From JAIEPM01 sp964546815 (GTDB lineage Bacteria; Cyanobacteriota; Vampirovibrionia; Obscuribacterales; Obscuribacteraceae), in contig CAZJLR010000012.1 of assembly GCA_964546815.1 (NCBI GenBank), forward strand, positions 66,889 to 130,888: a stretch of 64,000 nt of DNA. Reading direction: 5' to 3'. The position numbers and the translations under genes were made by a program. Positions 25,297 through 33,928 of the stretch are shown piece after piece (position 1 is the stretch's first letter; the number at the start of each line of letters is the position of its first letter). Below the pieces are notes generated by a model that saw nothing but the letters and a program-made list of their open reading frames with translations, was not told the DNA's origin and ran no database searches.

Positions 25297-27831
25297 TTAT
25301 TGCAAGTCAGGTGAGTCTGTTTCGGTTAGGAAACCGCCTGTGCCGAAACTGTCAAAAGAATCGGCTCCAGGGACTACAATCTTGAATGCTTCGTCAATTT
25401 CTTGATCTGCACGATTGTAATCGCGGCAAAGAACGAAAAATTTGGCCATCCTGAAGTGCATGTTTTGCCGCTCAATCGGAGCGCTTCCATTTGAATTCAG
25501 AGACTTTTGCCAGCTTTCTAGCAGTTCTTTCGCTTTGGCCACATTGCCGCACCAGAGATTCAATTGCCACCGAGCATTTCTATTGGAGTCCAGGTCGCTC
25601 GAAGTTTCTTGATTTAATTTGCTTAGAGTTGTGCTAACGCCTTTCGCATTGCCTGCAGCCACGTAGGCAATCGCTAGTTCCTTCAAGGCTTCCTCTGCGC
25701 TAATTCTTGAACTTTTCCTTACCCGTTCATCTTTCATCATTGCAATTAATCTTTCGAGAACCGGCGCTACTCGCTGCTTGCCGGCGCAATGTTGGTCGAA
25801 ATCCAGCTGCTTTCTCCAGCTGATTAGTTGTTTTTTGTACTCATCATTCTCGTCAATTGCAAGTGCGACAGTACACTCTAAGATTGCAGATTCTAAGTCA
25901 TTGTTTGCGGCAGCTCTTAAAGCTAGTTTCATTCTGTCCGCTGCCGAGTTTGGATTCATGTGTGTGCGTGCAATAGCATCATCGAGCTTCATTGAACAAA
26001 AAAGTTTGGTGGGTGCTTCGCAGTCTGAAGCTACTGCGTGCTGAAGATATTTGATTGCAAGGTCTGGATTTCTGTCAATATTTTGAATTGCAAGTTTGTG
26101 GCAGGCTAGTGCGTAAAGAGCCCAATCGTGCTCCGACGTGTTCTTGTTTTTGTAATTTTTTTCAAATTCTAAGATGGTCGGCACTAAGTTCTTGCTTTTC
26201 CTTAGTGCTTCTTCATCGATGCTTAGCCTGCTTATTGAGCTGTTGCGTTCTTCGTTGGTTTCCAAAATATACAAATTTGGACCGCAGAAGCCAAACAAAT
26301 TTAGATTGTCGAAGTCAAAACTATGTTGTGACGGCGTTTCGGTTAAACGAGAATAAAGCTTTTCCAGCACTTTTCTTAAGGCAGATGTCGAGCCGCTTGT
26401 TGTTTCGTAAATGCTAATTGCTTTTTCGTACTCTTGTTCTGGCCCAGTCTTACGTTTTGCTTCACTCATTTCATATTGACGGCAAAGATCATCGGCTAGT
26501 TTTTCATGCAAAACAGCCATTGATTTCGCCGGTTTATTTAGCTGTTCTCCCAGTTTTATTGCTTCTTTCCAAAGTAGCGCTATTTTTTCCCGCTGGTCGA
26601 AGTTGTCCTTTATGGAATATGTAACTCCTGCGTCAGCAAGTTGAGCCATATCAACTGTTTTTTGATATTTTTCTTCCAGCATATTATGCTGAACAAATGC
26701 AAATAATGCTGTTATGCCTACCAGTATTGAGCCTGTGCCAGCAAAGAAAGGCAGTTGATAACGTCGGACGAACTTTGTAATTTTGTTTTTCTTGTGCTTG
26801 CTTTTCAAAAGTCTTTTGCGAGCATCAGAAGTGTTTTGATCAACCGCCTCTAGAGCTTCTTTGAGTTCCCCCACGTTTTGATAACGCTCTGTCGGTTTCT
26901 TTGCCAGGCACTTTTGAATAACTGCTTCGAGTTCTGGGTCTATGATGTTGTGATTTATTATCTCGTCGAATTTTGCAGGTGTTTCGTTCAAATGTTTCAA
27001 GATGGTTTGCACAACATTGTCGCCCAAGAATGGAGGTCGCCCCGTGAGCGACTCGTACATAACGCAACCCAAAGAATAAATATCAGAGCGTGCATCCATT
27101 GGCTGACCAGTGCATTGCTCCGGACTCATGTAAATGGGGCTTCCTAAGAGTTCACCTGTCTGCGTCAGCTTCTGTTCATCAGTTTCTGCGCGTGGCAATA
27201 TGCGTGCAATGCCGAAATCTACTACTCTTACCAGACATCCACCACTTTCAAGATCTGTCAACATTATGTTTGATGGCTTTAAATCTCTGTGCACGATTGA
27301 CTTTGTGTGTGAATGAATCAGGGCATCACAAACTTGCGCAAAAATATTTCCAAATAAAGCAATATCCAAATACTTTTCGCGACTGAGTCGAGCCGCCAGG
27401 CTTTCTCCTTCGATGTAGTTCATAACAATATATGGCTCGCCCTTCGAGGCAATGCCATAACCAAGAACTGAAACGAGGTGAGGACTGGTTAGCATGCTAC
27501 AAGCTTTCGCTTCTTGCTCAAAACGATTTCTGCAACTCTCATCGGGAAGAAGGTTGCTTTTCAAAATTTTTACTGCAAGTTTGTTTGTAATCCCTTCTTT
27601 TGACGCCAAATAAACTTCGCCCATTCCGCCAGAACCGAGCAAAGTTTCTAGAGTGTAATCACCAATCGATTTTTTCTCTAATTCTTCTTTCAAGACTACT
27701 TCGCTTGATTCATCTGAGTAGCTCTTTGGGTCATCATCGATGGAACTCTCGACGCTTAAAATTAGCGATCTAAGACTTTCTGATTCGCCGGCTAGAAGAG
27801 CACTTGGCTGTTCCTTCTTCTTTTTATTCAT
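25297..27831 (-). CDS. Serine/threonine protein kinase with TPR-like C-terminal region
   Basis: The kinase domain (about 58-325) has glycine loop LGSGGMGEVY, ATP-binding Lys88, catalytic HRDLKPSN (Asp183), DFG (Asp206) and SPEQ. A 55-residue charged N-terminal extension precedes it. One membrane segment at about 357-380 separates it from a 460-residue C-terminal region rich in Ala/Leu helices of TPR type, probably outside the membrane. It shares this kinase-TM-TPR layout with the kinase at 578-3493 but not the N-terminal extension. It is the last gene after GT2 and the polytopic membrane protein on the same strand, with 166 bases separating it. Substrates are unknown. Confidence 0.93.
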   Translation of the reverse strand: MNKKKKEQPSALLAGESESLRSLILSVESSIDDDPKSYSDESSEVVLKEELEKKSIGDYTLETLLGSGGMGEVYLASKEGITNKLAVKILKSNLLPDESCRNRFEQEAKACSMLTSPHLVSVLGYGIASKGEPYIVMNYIEGESLAARLSREKYLDIALFGNIFAQVCDALIHSHTKSIVHRDLKPSNIMLTDLESGGCLVRVVDFGIARILPRAETDEQKLTQTGELLGSPIYMSPEQCTGQPMDARSDIYSLGCVMYESLTGRPPFLGDNVVQTILKHLNETPAKFDEIINHNIIDPELEAVIQKCLAKKPTERYQNVGELKEALEAVDQNTSDARKRLLKSKHKKNKITKFVRRYQLPFFAGTGSILVGITALFAFVQHNMLEEKYQKTVDMAQLADAGVTYSIKDNFDQREKIALLWKEAIKLGEQLNKPAKSMAVLHEKLADDLCRQYEMSEAKRKTGPEQEYEKAISIYETTSGSTSALRKVLEKLYSRLTETPSQHSFDFDNLNLFGFCGPNLYILETNEERNSSISRLSIDEEALRKSKNLVPTILEFEKNYKNKNTSEHDWALYALACHKLAIQNIDRNPDLAIKYLQHAVASDCEAPTKLFCSMKLDDAIARTHMNPNSAADRMKLALRAAANNDLESAILECTVALAIDENDEYKKQLISWRKQLDFDQHCAGKQRVAPVLERLIAMMKDERVRKSSRISAEEALKELAIAYVAAGNAKGVSTTLSKLNQETSSDLDSNRNARWQLNLWCGNVAKAKELLESWQKSLNSNGSAPIERQNMHFRMAKFFVLCRDYNRADQEIDEAFKIVVPGADSFDSFGTGGFLTETDSPDLQ

Positions 27832-27997
27832 TTATTTTAGTAAGGCGCTGAATTGGGAGAGTTTCGCAAGCGCAGAATGCTCGCAAGCCAATTCTGGGCT
27901 AGACTTACAGGGATGTCAACAGGGTGAACCCCTGGACTTTTGAATTAATCTGTTTCCTCTATCTACGCCATTTGAGCATAGCGAAGAGAGCATCGTT

Positions 27998-29566
27998 TTA
28001 GTCGGGACACTCTGCGCGTGTGAAAATCGAAGACGCTTCGTCTTGGCTCAACAATTTCCAATCCTTTGACGTTTTCAACTTGGCTACAATAGAACTGTTA
28101 TTGGGAAACCAGACCCAGGCGATTTTGTATTTGTCTAGAACTTCTTGCCAATTTGGCTGAACTTGCGAAACTGCCGCATAGTCCAAATAGAATCTTTCTC
28201 CGTAGAAGTCATTGCGGTCATCTATAAAAACGCGTTTGCCTGTTTTATATCGAATATAGCCGCCCCAGTTGTCGTAATTCATGCCGACATTAGGTTCTAG
28301 CTTGTCTTCTTTAAGCCATTCTAGAGTCTTGCTTGGTTTTGTACGTGGGTCGAAATCTGAGCTGACTAGCTTTACACCCATAATTTCTCCGCCCGAGAAG
28401 CAAGAAATAAATAGAATTAGAACTGCCACTACCGGCAATGCATGTCTGGTGCAAGAAAATTCCATTGCGTCGATGGATTTACCAAGCTTTTGCCAGCTCT
28501 GTTTTATTCCCGCTAAGAATGTAGATGCTGGTAGTGCATTTTCGTCGGTGCTGGCAAGAACTGCAAATCGTGAATTTGCGATTAGTTCTGTTATTAATGG
28601 CAATGACACAATTACAAATAATGGCATGTTTCGTCGGCTTGCTAGTGACAAATGTGCGTATGCCAAAACAGTCAAAAATTGCGCAAGTGAAGGCTTCTTT
28701 TGCGAGCACACGAGCCCGAGCGCCAGTGCAAAATACAAGAACTCAAGCAAAACAGCTTGTAGCTGTCCATGGAAAACAGGAGAGCTAAACTCATCATTTT
28801 GTGACCAGACTGCCGATTGTTGCAAATATTCGAAAATGTATTTGTAGAGTTCTAAACCGTAAGGGTTTACAAATGTCACCGCCAGTAGTATCGCCATGAG
28901 TATTGCCAAATCTCTCATGCGTTTGGTGGATTCTTTGCGTCTTTCAGAATCTGCGCTGCAAAACCAGATGAATCCATCTGATATCAGGTAAATGCCGCAA
29001 ATCACTAATCCCATTAAAAACGCAGGATGCGAATTGACCCACACCAACATCCCAAGGCTCAAAATAATCGCTAGCTTGCGGAAAGTGATTTTTTTGTCGG
29101 CATAATCTTGAAGATATTTTGTAAAAATGAACACTTCGAAAAAGGTAACCAGATGCGGCCGCGCAAGCCAGTGAATTGACGAGCATAATGCGCCAAGAAC
29201 ACAGAAAAACGTTGCGGAAATGAAGTGACTACCTCGCTTGCGGCATTCCTGGTAAATAAGCGCAAATAATAGGGCAATAGAGCTGCAGCAAGCTACTGCC
29301 ACCATTTTAATTCCGCCGATTTTATCGAAAATCGCAAGAATCAGGTCAAACAGCCATTCGTATGCCACCCACTGTTTGTCCGCAAATGTGTATGAAATGA
29401 GGTCTTTCTGCGCTAGCTGTCCATGCGCCAAAATGTACTGTCCATCGACAATGTGCCAGCCTGTTGAGCCGTCACCAAGAATGAAGTTGGGCAGGAAAAC
29501 AAAAAATAGACACAAAATAAGAACAAAAAGAATATCGCCAATGCTGGGCATCCAACTTGGACGCAT
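27998..29566 (-). CDS. Polytopic membrane protein, GT-C glycosyltransferase-like
   Basis: A 522-residue protein with about ten predicted membrane segments in the first 400 residues and a soluble C-terminal domain of about 110 residues. An N-terminal loop with GDGSTGWHIVDGQYI and an acidic Asp/Glu pattern between the first two membrane segments resembles the first periplasmic loop of GT-C (PMT/ArnT-like) enzymes. Its ATG overlaps the stop of the upstream GT2 gene (TGATG), so translation is coupled. A GT2 enzyme that charges a polyprenyl-phosphate sugar and a GT-C-like partner that uses it is a common pairing; that role is inference. Confidence 0.7.
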   Translation of the reverse strand: MRPSWMPSIGDILFVLILCLFFVFLPNFILGDGSTGWHIVDGQYILAHGQLAQKDLISYTFADKQWVAYEWLFDLILAIFDKIGGIKMVAVACCSSIALLFALIYQECRKRGSHFISATFFCVLGALCSSIHWLARPHLVTFFEVFIFTKYLQDYADKKITFRKLAIILSLGMLVWVNSHPAFLMGLVICGIYLISDGFIWFCSADSERRKESTKRMRDLAILMAILLAVTFVNPYGLELYKYIFEYLQQSAVWSQNDEFSSPVFHGQLQAVLLEFLYFALALGLVCSQKKPSLAQFLTVLAYAHLSLASRRNMPLFVIVSLPLITELIANSRFAVLASTDENALPASTFLAGIKQSWQKLGKSIDAMEFSCTRHALPVVAVLILFISCFSGGEIMGVKLVSSDFDPRTKPSKTLEWLKEDKLEPNVGMNYDNWGGYIRYKTGKRVFIDDRNDFYGERFYLDYAAVSQVQPNWQEVLDKYKIAWVWFPNNSSIVAKLKTSKDWKLLSQDEASSIFTRAECPD

Positions 29567-30318
29567 CAGGGCTGTCCCTTTTTGTAAAGCCCAAACCAGG
29601 CAGACATCGTTACTTTGAATACCTCAAAAAGCATTCTCGGAGAATCTACAAGTACATTGACTTTAGAGCCTTCCATATTTGCCCAGTTGATGGCTATTTC
29701 TTCGATTTTGTATCCGCGTAGCTTGGCGATGTACAAAACCTCTACATCAAAGCCAAAGCCATCGATGCGATTTACTGAAAAAATGTCTCTTGCCGCAGCT
29801 CGCTTGAATAGTTTGAACCCGCATTGAGTATCGTAAAAGCCTGGCAGTAAAAGGCTTTGCACAATCGCATTGAATGTATTGCCGATGAATTTTCTGTGCA
29901 TCAATGCTTCAACTTTGCGCGATTCGTCAGGCTTTGCTCGCGAGCCAATTGCCACATCGGCGCCACGGGCCAGGCTTTCTTCAAGCCGCTCTACTTCTTC
30001 AATGGGCGAGCTACCGTCGGCGTCGTTTATCAACATAGCCTCGCCTTTGGCAGCCATCATTCCATGGCGCACCGCATATCCCTTCCCTCTGTTTGGTTGA
30101 TATGACTCAACTCTCACTTCAGGATGCGATTTTGAATATTCAAGGACAACATCTGTTGTCCTATCGTGACTGCCATCGTCCACAACCACAACTTCAAAGC
30201 TTTTGCCGCGTTTGCTTAGAAATTGATAAACGGATTCAAGCGTCTTGGGCAAACGGCTCTCTTCGTTGTAAGCGGGAATAATGACGCTAAGCTCAATCAT
30301 TGCCATAGTATAGTCCAT
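29566..30318 (-). CDS. Family 2 glycosyltransferase, dolichyl/polyprenyl-phosphate sugar synthase-like
   Basis: A 250-residue cytoplasmic-face GT-A enzyme of the DPM1 type. The nucleotide-sugar site is visible as VIIPAYNEE (12-20), VVDDGS (45-50) and the metal-binding DAD (99-101). The QCGFKLF motif near residue 160 is characteristic of this subgroup. It lacks C-terminal membrane segments, as in the short DPM1-like form. Possible starts are ATG 30318, 30306 and 30300; none has a strong ribosome binding site. It overlaps the membrane-protein gene by one base and probably supplies its lipid-linked sugar donor (inference). Confidence 0.9.
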   Translation of the reverse strand: MDYTMAMIELSVIIPAYNEESRLPKTLESVYQFLSKRGKSFEVVVVDDGSHDRTTDVVLEYSKSHPEVRVESYQPNRGKGYAVRHGMMAAKGEAMLINDADGSSPIEEVERLEESLARGADVAIGSRAKPDESRKVEALMHRKFIGNTFNAIVQSLLLPGFYDTQCGFKLFKRAAARDIFSVNRIDGFGFDVEVLYIAKLRGYKIEEIAINWANMEGSKVNVLVDSPRMLFEVFKVTMSAWFGLYKKGQP

Positions 30319-30447
30319 GGCTCAGGTCTATAACCCGGGCGGATTTCAAGCCGTCCGACTTCTTAATCAAGACTCGGCGTTTGGTAGCTCAGTGTATATT
30401 CTGTGGTCTGCTTTTGTTTATGCAATTTGCTACTTGCAGCAAAAGAT

Positions 30448-33400
30448 CTATTTTGCTCCGCTTGCAGCCTGTTGGGGAACTTCTGATTTGACTTGTTTGC
30501 GCAAATCGTCAATTCTCTTTTGGGCATCTTGGAACGCATGGTCGTAAATGACGCCCTGTCCCCAACGTGAGCTTGTGTCAACCATCGGGCGAGAGTACAT
30601 CAATGCTGCTGAGCCGAGCGCGGCTGAGGCTGCTGGCACGTCTGCTACGCCGATTGTGGTGAACAGTTTGGTGACGCCTGTGCCGACTCCATTTTTAACG
30701 AAGCCTGGTGTCATGGCGCTGCCAAATATTGGCAGAGTCAACGATGACATTACACCTGCGGACAAGCCTGCCTTGTTCATGTCTGTCCAGTAGGCTCCAA
30801 GTGTGTCGTAGTTCTTGCCGTCAAGATGTTCGCCTGTATAAATTGCTGCGCCCTTGTTCAATGCACCAAATCCATATGCAAGACCGAAGGTTGTAAGTGA
30901 CTTGGCTGCAAACTGTCTGGTGTTGTACTCGGCAAGATTCATCGCGCCGTCAACAAAAAGCTGTGCTGTGCGCTCTCCGCCCCAGCCGGCAAATTGGGCT
31001 CTGGCTAAGACATTCCAGGCTGATGTGCCTTCCTGAGCTGCGGCCAGGCGGAATGGTGTGTAATTAACAGGGTTTAGTCTGGAAGGCATTGCTTCCAGGA
31101 ATTGTGCAACCTTGCTCTTGCCCAGTGCTGATGCTTGAGCGCTTGCATCTTTGGCTAGTTCAAGCCCTGTAATTTTGGATCCTTCGGCAAGGTTTAGCTT
31201 AGCAACTGTGGCTTCAGATAGATTTTGGTTGCCTGGCAAGTATTCCAAGCCTTTGATTGCTGCATATGTGGTGCCGGTTGCAACAGTATTGCGGATGAAC
31301 CCTTTACTGCTGAGCAGGTCGTTTCCTGCAACTGCGTTATTTGCAAGTCCGCCCGCTGCAAGAGCTGTGATACCAACAATTGGAGCTTTTACGTAGAACG
31401 GAAGCGGGGCTTTTGTTTCTAATGCTTGCAAGCCTTTGCTGGCGAGCCAGCCGGTACCAAATGAAGTGGCGACTCCGGTTACGTCTCCGGCAAGGTTGCG
31501 CAATTGAGAATGACCATCTTTGAGCATCTGGTCATGCTGTGCCTGTGCTTCTTTGGCATTGTTCAATTTGGCAAAAACGAGTCTGTCGACAACTTTGTCG
31601 TATTCTTCTTTCTTGCCGCCGAGGAAGCCGCCGATGACTGGAATTTCGTTGGCCATGTGTCCGCTGAGTGATATGCCTGCGGCGTTGAATGTAAGTGTTG
31701 CGCCAGGCAGTAGCGTGTCAATTGCGCCGGTTTGTGTTTTGTCGATGGCATCCTTCGCTGCTTCCGTGTAAGCCAATGCTGCTGCTGAGCCATCTTCTAT
31801 ATTCATTTGCTTGCCGAGTTCGGCTTGTTTTAGAGCACCAAGAATTTCAGGGGTTGTGTTGAATGTAACCGGATCAACAGCGGCTATGCTTTCCATGATT
31901 GGTTTGGCGCTGTCTTGAATGCCTTTGTCGTGCAATTCAATGCCGACCTTGCTGGCTTCTACTGCGTGTTGTTTGCGAATGCCGGCTGGGTCTTGAACCT
32001 TTTGTGCCAGTACGGCCATGTTTTGAAGTGTTAGTCTTTCTGGGGCTGTAAGCGCACGTTGCATAGCTTCTTGCATCGCCGGACCTTGCTTGCCAATCAA
32101 TGCTTGCAACATGTCCTGCTGGTTCATGTCTTTCATGGCACTGCGAATTGCTTGCTCATCTTTGTCACGCTGAGGTCCTTCCGGTCCTTCAAGATGGCGG
32201 TTGCCTTGTTTGAATGAATCAAGGCCCATCTGTAGTTGCATCTGCATTGAGCCAATTGCCTGATTCAATTTGTCTAGCGACTCGGCTACGGTTTTGCCAC
32301 CACCTCTTTCCATAACTTCTTTGTCTGCAAGGGCTTCTGCTTGCTTGAAGAGTTGGTCGGCTTGAGCCCAGGCTTGCTTTGGATCTTTGCTCTTGTCTGA
32401 AAGAACCGAAAGGGCATCTCTGCTTATTTTGAGGTCGGGGAATAATTTGTTCTGTGCTTCTTCCATTTTCGCCATGTCTGGCGTGCGCAGGTTAAGTGTT
32501 GCCAGCATCTTTGCACCGTCTGCGGTGCTTTGCATTAATGCTGCAATTTCAGGGTTTTTGATTGCTTCGCTTATTAGAGCTGAAGCTCTGGGTTTGTTTT
32601 CTTCGCCTTGAATCAAGTAGGCTTGTGCAAGCTGTATGCGAGCTTGGTCGGCATGCTTGAATGCGTCTGCTTGTTGCATGCTTTCTGAAAATTCTTGCGC
32701 AAATGCTGCTTTGGGGTCTCTGATCAAAGCCGTGTGAGCATCGATTGCTTTGGCTAAATCTGGGCTTAGTTTTTTCTGTTCATCAAGCTTTTGCTGAAAG
32801 AGCGCGCGGCAAGTGGCTTCCAATTTGGACTGATCTGGCTGAGCTCCCGCAGCTTTGATAGCATTGTTTACTGCTACAGAGAGAATCTTCTCTTGAGTCA
32901 TGTATTTTTCTTGATCTGCTGGTGACAGAGCTGCTACTTGCTTGCTTAGCTCAGCATTGACTTTCATATAATTGTTGAGCGCGTCGATTTGACCCTTCTT
33001 CACATCATCGGCACTTACTGCGTTGATTTCAATAGGTGTCAATTCGCCAAATGTTTGCTTGCCCGATTTTTCGAGTGCAAGGGCATATCTCATTTCGGCT
33101 GCGTATTTTGTTTGAGCTTGAGTCTCAAATGCTGCAATGGCTTCTGGCTTGATTGAAGTGTAGTCAGCCAGAGCTTTTTCCCAAACAGGAGCAAGTTTGG
33201 CAAATTGTTCTTTTGGCATAGGCTTGCTGCCGTTTTCTGTAGCTTGCGAATAAACTACATATGATGCATTCAAATTGGTGGCAGACGCAACTTGATCTGC
33301 GTTGAGAGCTGCCTGGTTGGCCGCGTTGCGCTCAACTTGTGTGTTGCTTTCAGCAGGCTTGCTGGGCTCAACTGGTTTAACTGGAGTATCTGTTGCTTTG

Positions 33401-33534
33401 TTGCTGTTATCGTTTGGCTTGGGTGCTTCTGGCTGTTTCAAAAACGTGTATGCGGCTTCATGAAAAGGACTGTTATCAGTGGTGCTTTGTTCTGGAGCTT
33501 TCTTGTCCCACGGGGAGTCATGTGCTTCAACCAT
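30448..33534 (-). CDS. Giant hypothetical protein (1028 residues), paralogue of the 1729-residue protein
   Basis: The protein starts with a Pro/Lys/Glu-rich, probably disordered head (1-80), continues with some 500 residues of Ala/Gln/Lys-rich helices, and ends with 330 residues containing Gly/Ala-rich hydrophobic stretches. The segments NNAVAGNDLLSSKG, RNTVATGTTYAAIKGLEYLPG, GGERTA and NKGAAIYTGEHLDGK are shared almost word for word with the protein of 37115-42304, and alignment extends over about 900 residues. There is no signal peptide. AGGTGAT lies 8 bases before the ATG. The head begins with SPWDKKAPE, resembling SPFDKVAKPAE of the neighbour at 33929. No known domain is recognised. Confidence 0.8.
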   Translation of the reverse strand: MVEAHDSPWDKKAPEQSTTDNSPFHEAAYTFLKQPEAPKPNDNSNKATDTPVKPVEPSKPAESNTQVERNAANQAALNADQVASATNLNASYVVYSQATENGSKPMPKEQFAKLAPVWEKALADYTSIKPEAIAAFETQAQTKYAAEMRYALALEKSGKQTFGELTPIEINAVSADDVKKGQIDALNNYMKVNAELSKQVAALSPADQEKYMTQEKILSVAVNNAIKAAGAQPDQSKLEATCRALFQQKLDEQKKLSPDLAKAIDAHTALIRDPKAAFAQEFSESMQQADAFKHADQARIQLAQAYLIQGEENKPRASALISEAIKNPEIAALMQSTADGAKMLATLNLRTPDMAKMEEAQNKLFPDLKISRDALSVLSDKSKDPKQAWAQADQLFKQAEALADKEVMERGGGKTVAESLDKLNQAIGSMQMQLQMGLDSFKQGNRHLEGPEGPQRDKDEQAIRSAMKDMNQQDMLQALIGKQGPAMQEAMQRALTAPERLTLQNMAVLAQKVQDPAGIRKQHAVEASKVGIELHDKGIQDSAKPIMESIAAVDPVTFNTTPEILGALKQAELGKQMNIEDGSAAALAYTEAAKDAIDKTQTGAIDTLLPGATLTFNAAGISLSGHMANEIPVIGGFLGGKKEEYDKVVDRLVFAKLNNAKEAQAQHDQMLKDGHSQLRNLAGDVTGVATSFGTGWLASKGLQALETKAPLPFYVKAPIVGITALAAGGLANNAVAGNDLLSSKGFIRNTVATGTTYAAIKGLEYLPGNQNLSEATVAKLNLAEGSKITGLELAKDASAQASALGKSKVAQFLEAMPSRLNPVNYTPFRLAAAQEGTSAWNVLARAQFAGWGGERTAQLFVDGAMNLAEYNTRQFAAKSLTTFGLAYGFGALNKGAAIYTGEHLDGKNYDTLGAYWTDMNKAGLSAGVMSSLTLPIFGSAMTPGFVKNGVGTGVTKLFTTIGVADVPAASAALGSAALMYSRPMVDTSSRWGQGVIYDHAFQDAQKRIDDLRKQVKSEVPQQAASGAK

Positions 33535-33928
33535 TTGTAATCACCTATTGAAAATTTTGCCTGCGGGAAAATATAGAAGTTGTTGATCAGTGCAGCTTCC
33601 CATTCCTCTTGTCTTTATCCCTTGACATGATTAACTGGACACGCCCAAATGGGAAAACTACTAACTAGATCACTCACTTGAATTTGAAAATTGCATTTTG
33701 TCGGCTATTGAATCAGAGCTGGAAAGAACTGTGCGGAGCGCATTTACGGCGTACATCTTGTCTCGAATTTTTGCGAAAAACGAGCAAGTTTAGACATCTG
33801 TCATCTGCTTGATTTAAAACTGTTCATCTCAAAAAATGAAACTGCATTAGCAAGGACAAATGCAAAACACCCCAGAACTGTGGCTTCCTGCCTGCGTTTC
33901 TGGGGTGCTTTAGATAATCTATTGAGTC
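33535..33928. other. Intergenic region between giant-protein genes
   Basis: About 390 bases that should hold the promoter for the 1028-residue gene and the terminator of the 992-residue gene (33864-33907). No small reading frame or RNA gene is convincing. Confidence 0.4.
33864..33907 (-). terminator. Intrinsic terminator after the 992-residue protein gene
   Basis: On the minus strand CACCCCAGAA and TTCTGGGGTG form a perfect 10-bp stem around a 20-base loop, followed by TTTT, 22 bases after the stop of the gene ending at 33929. Confidence 0.8.
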
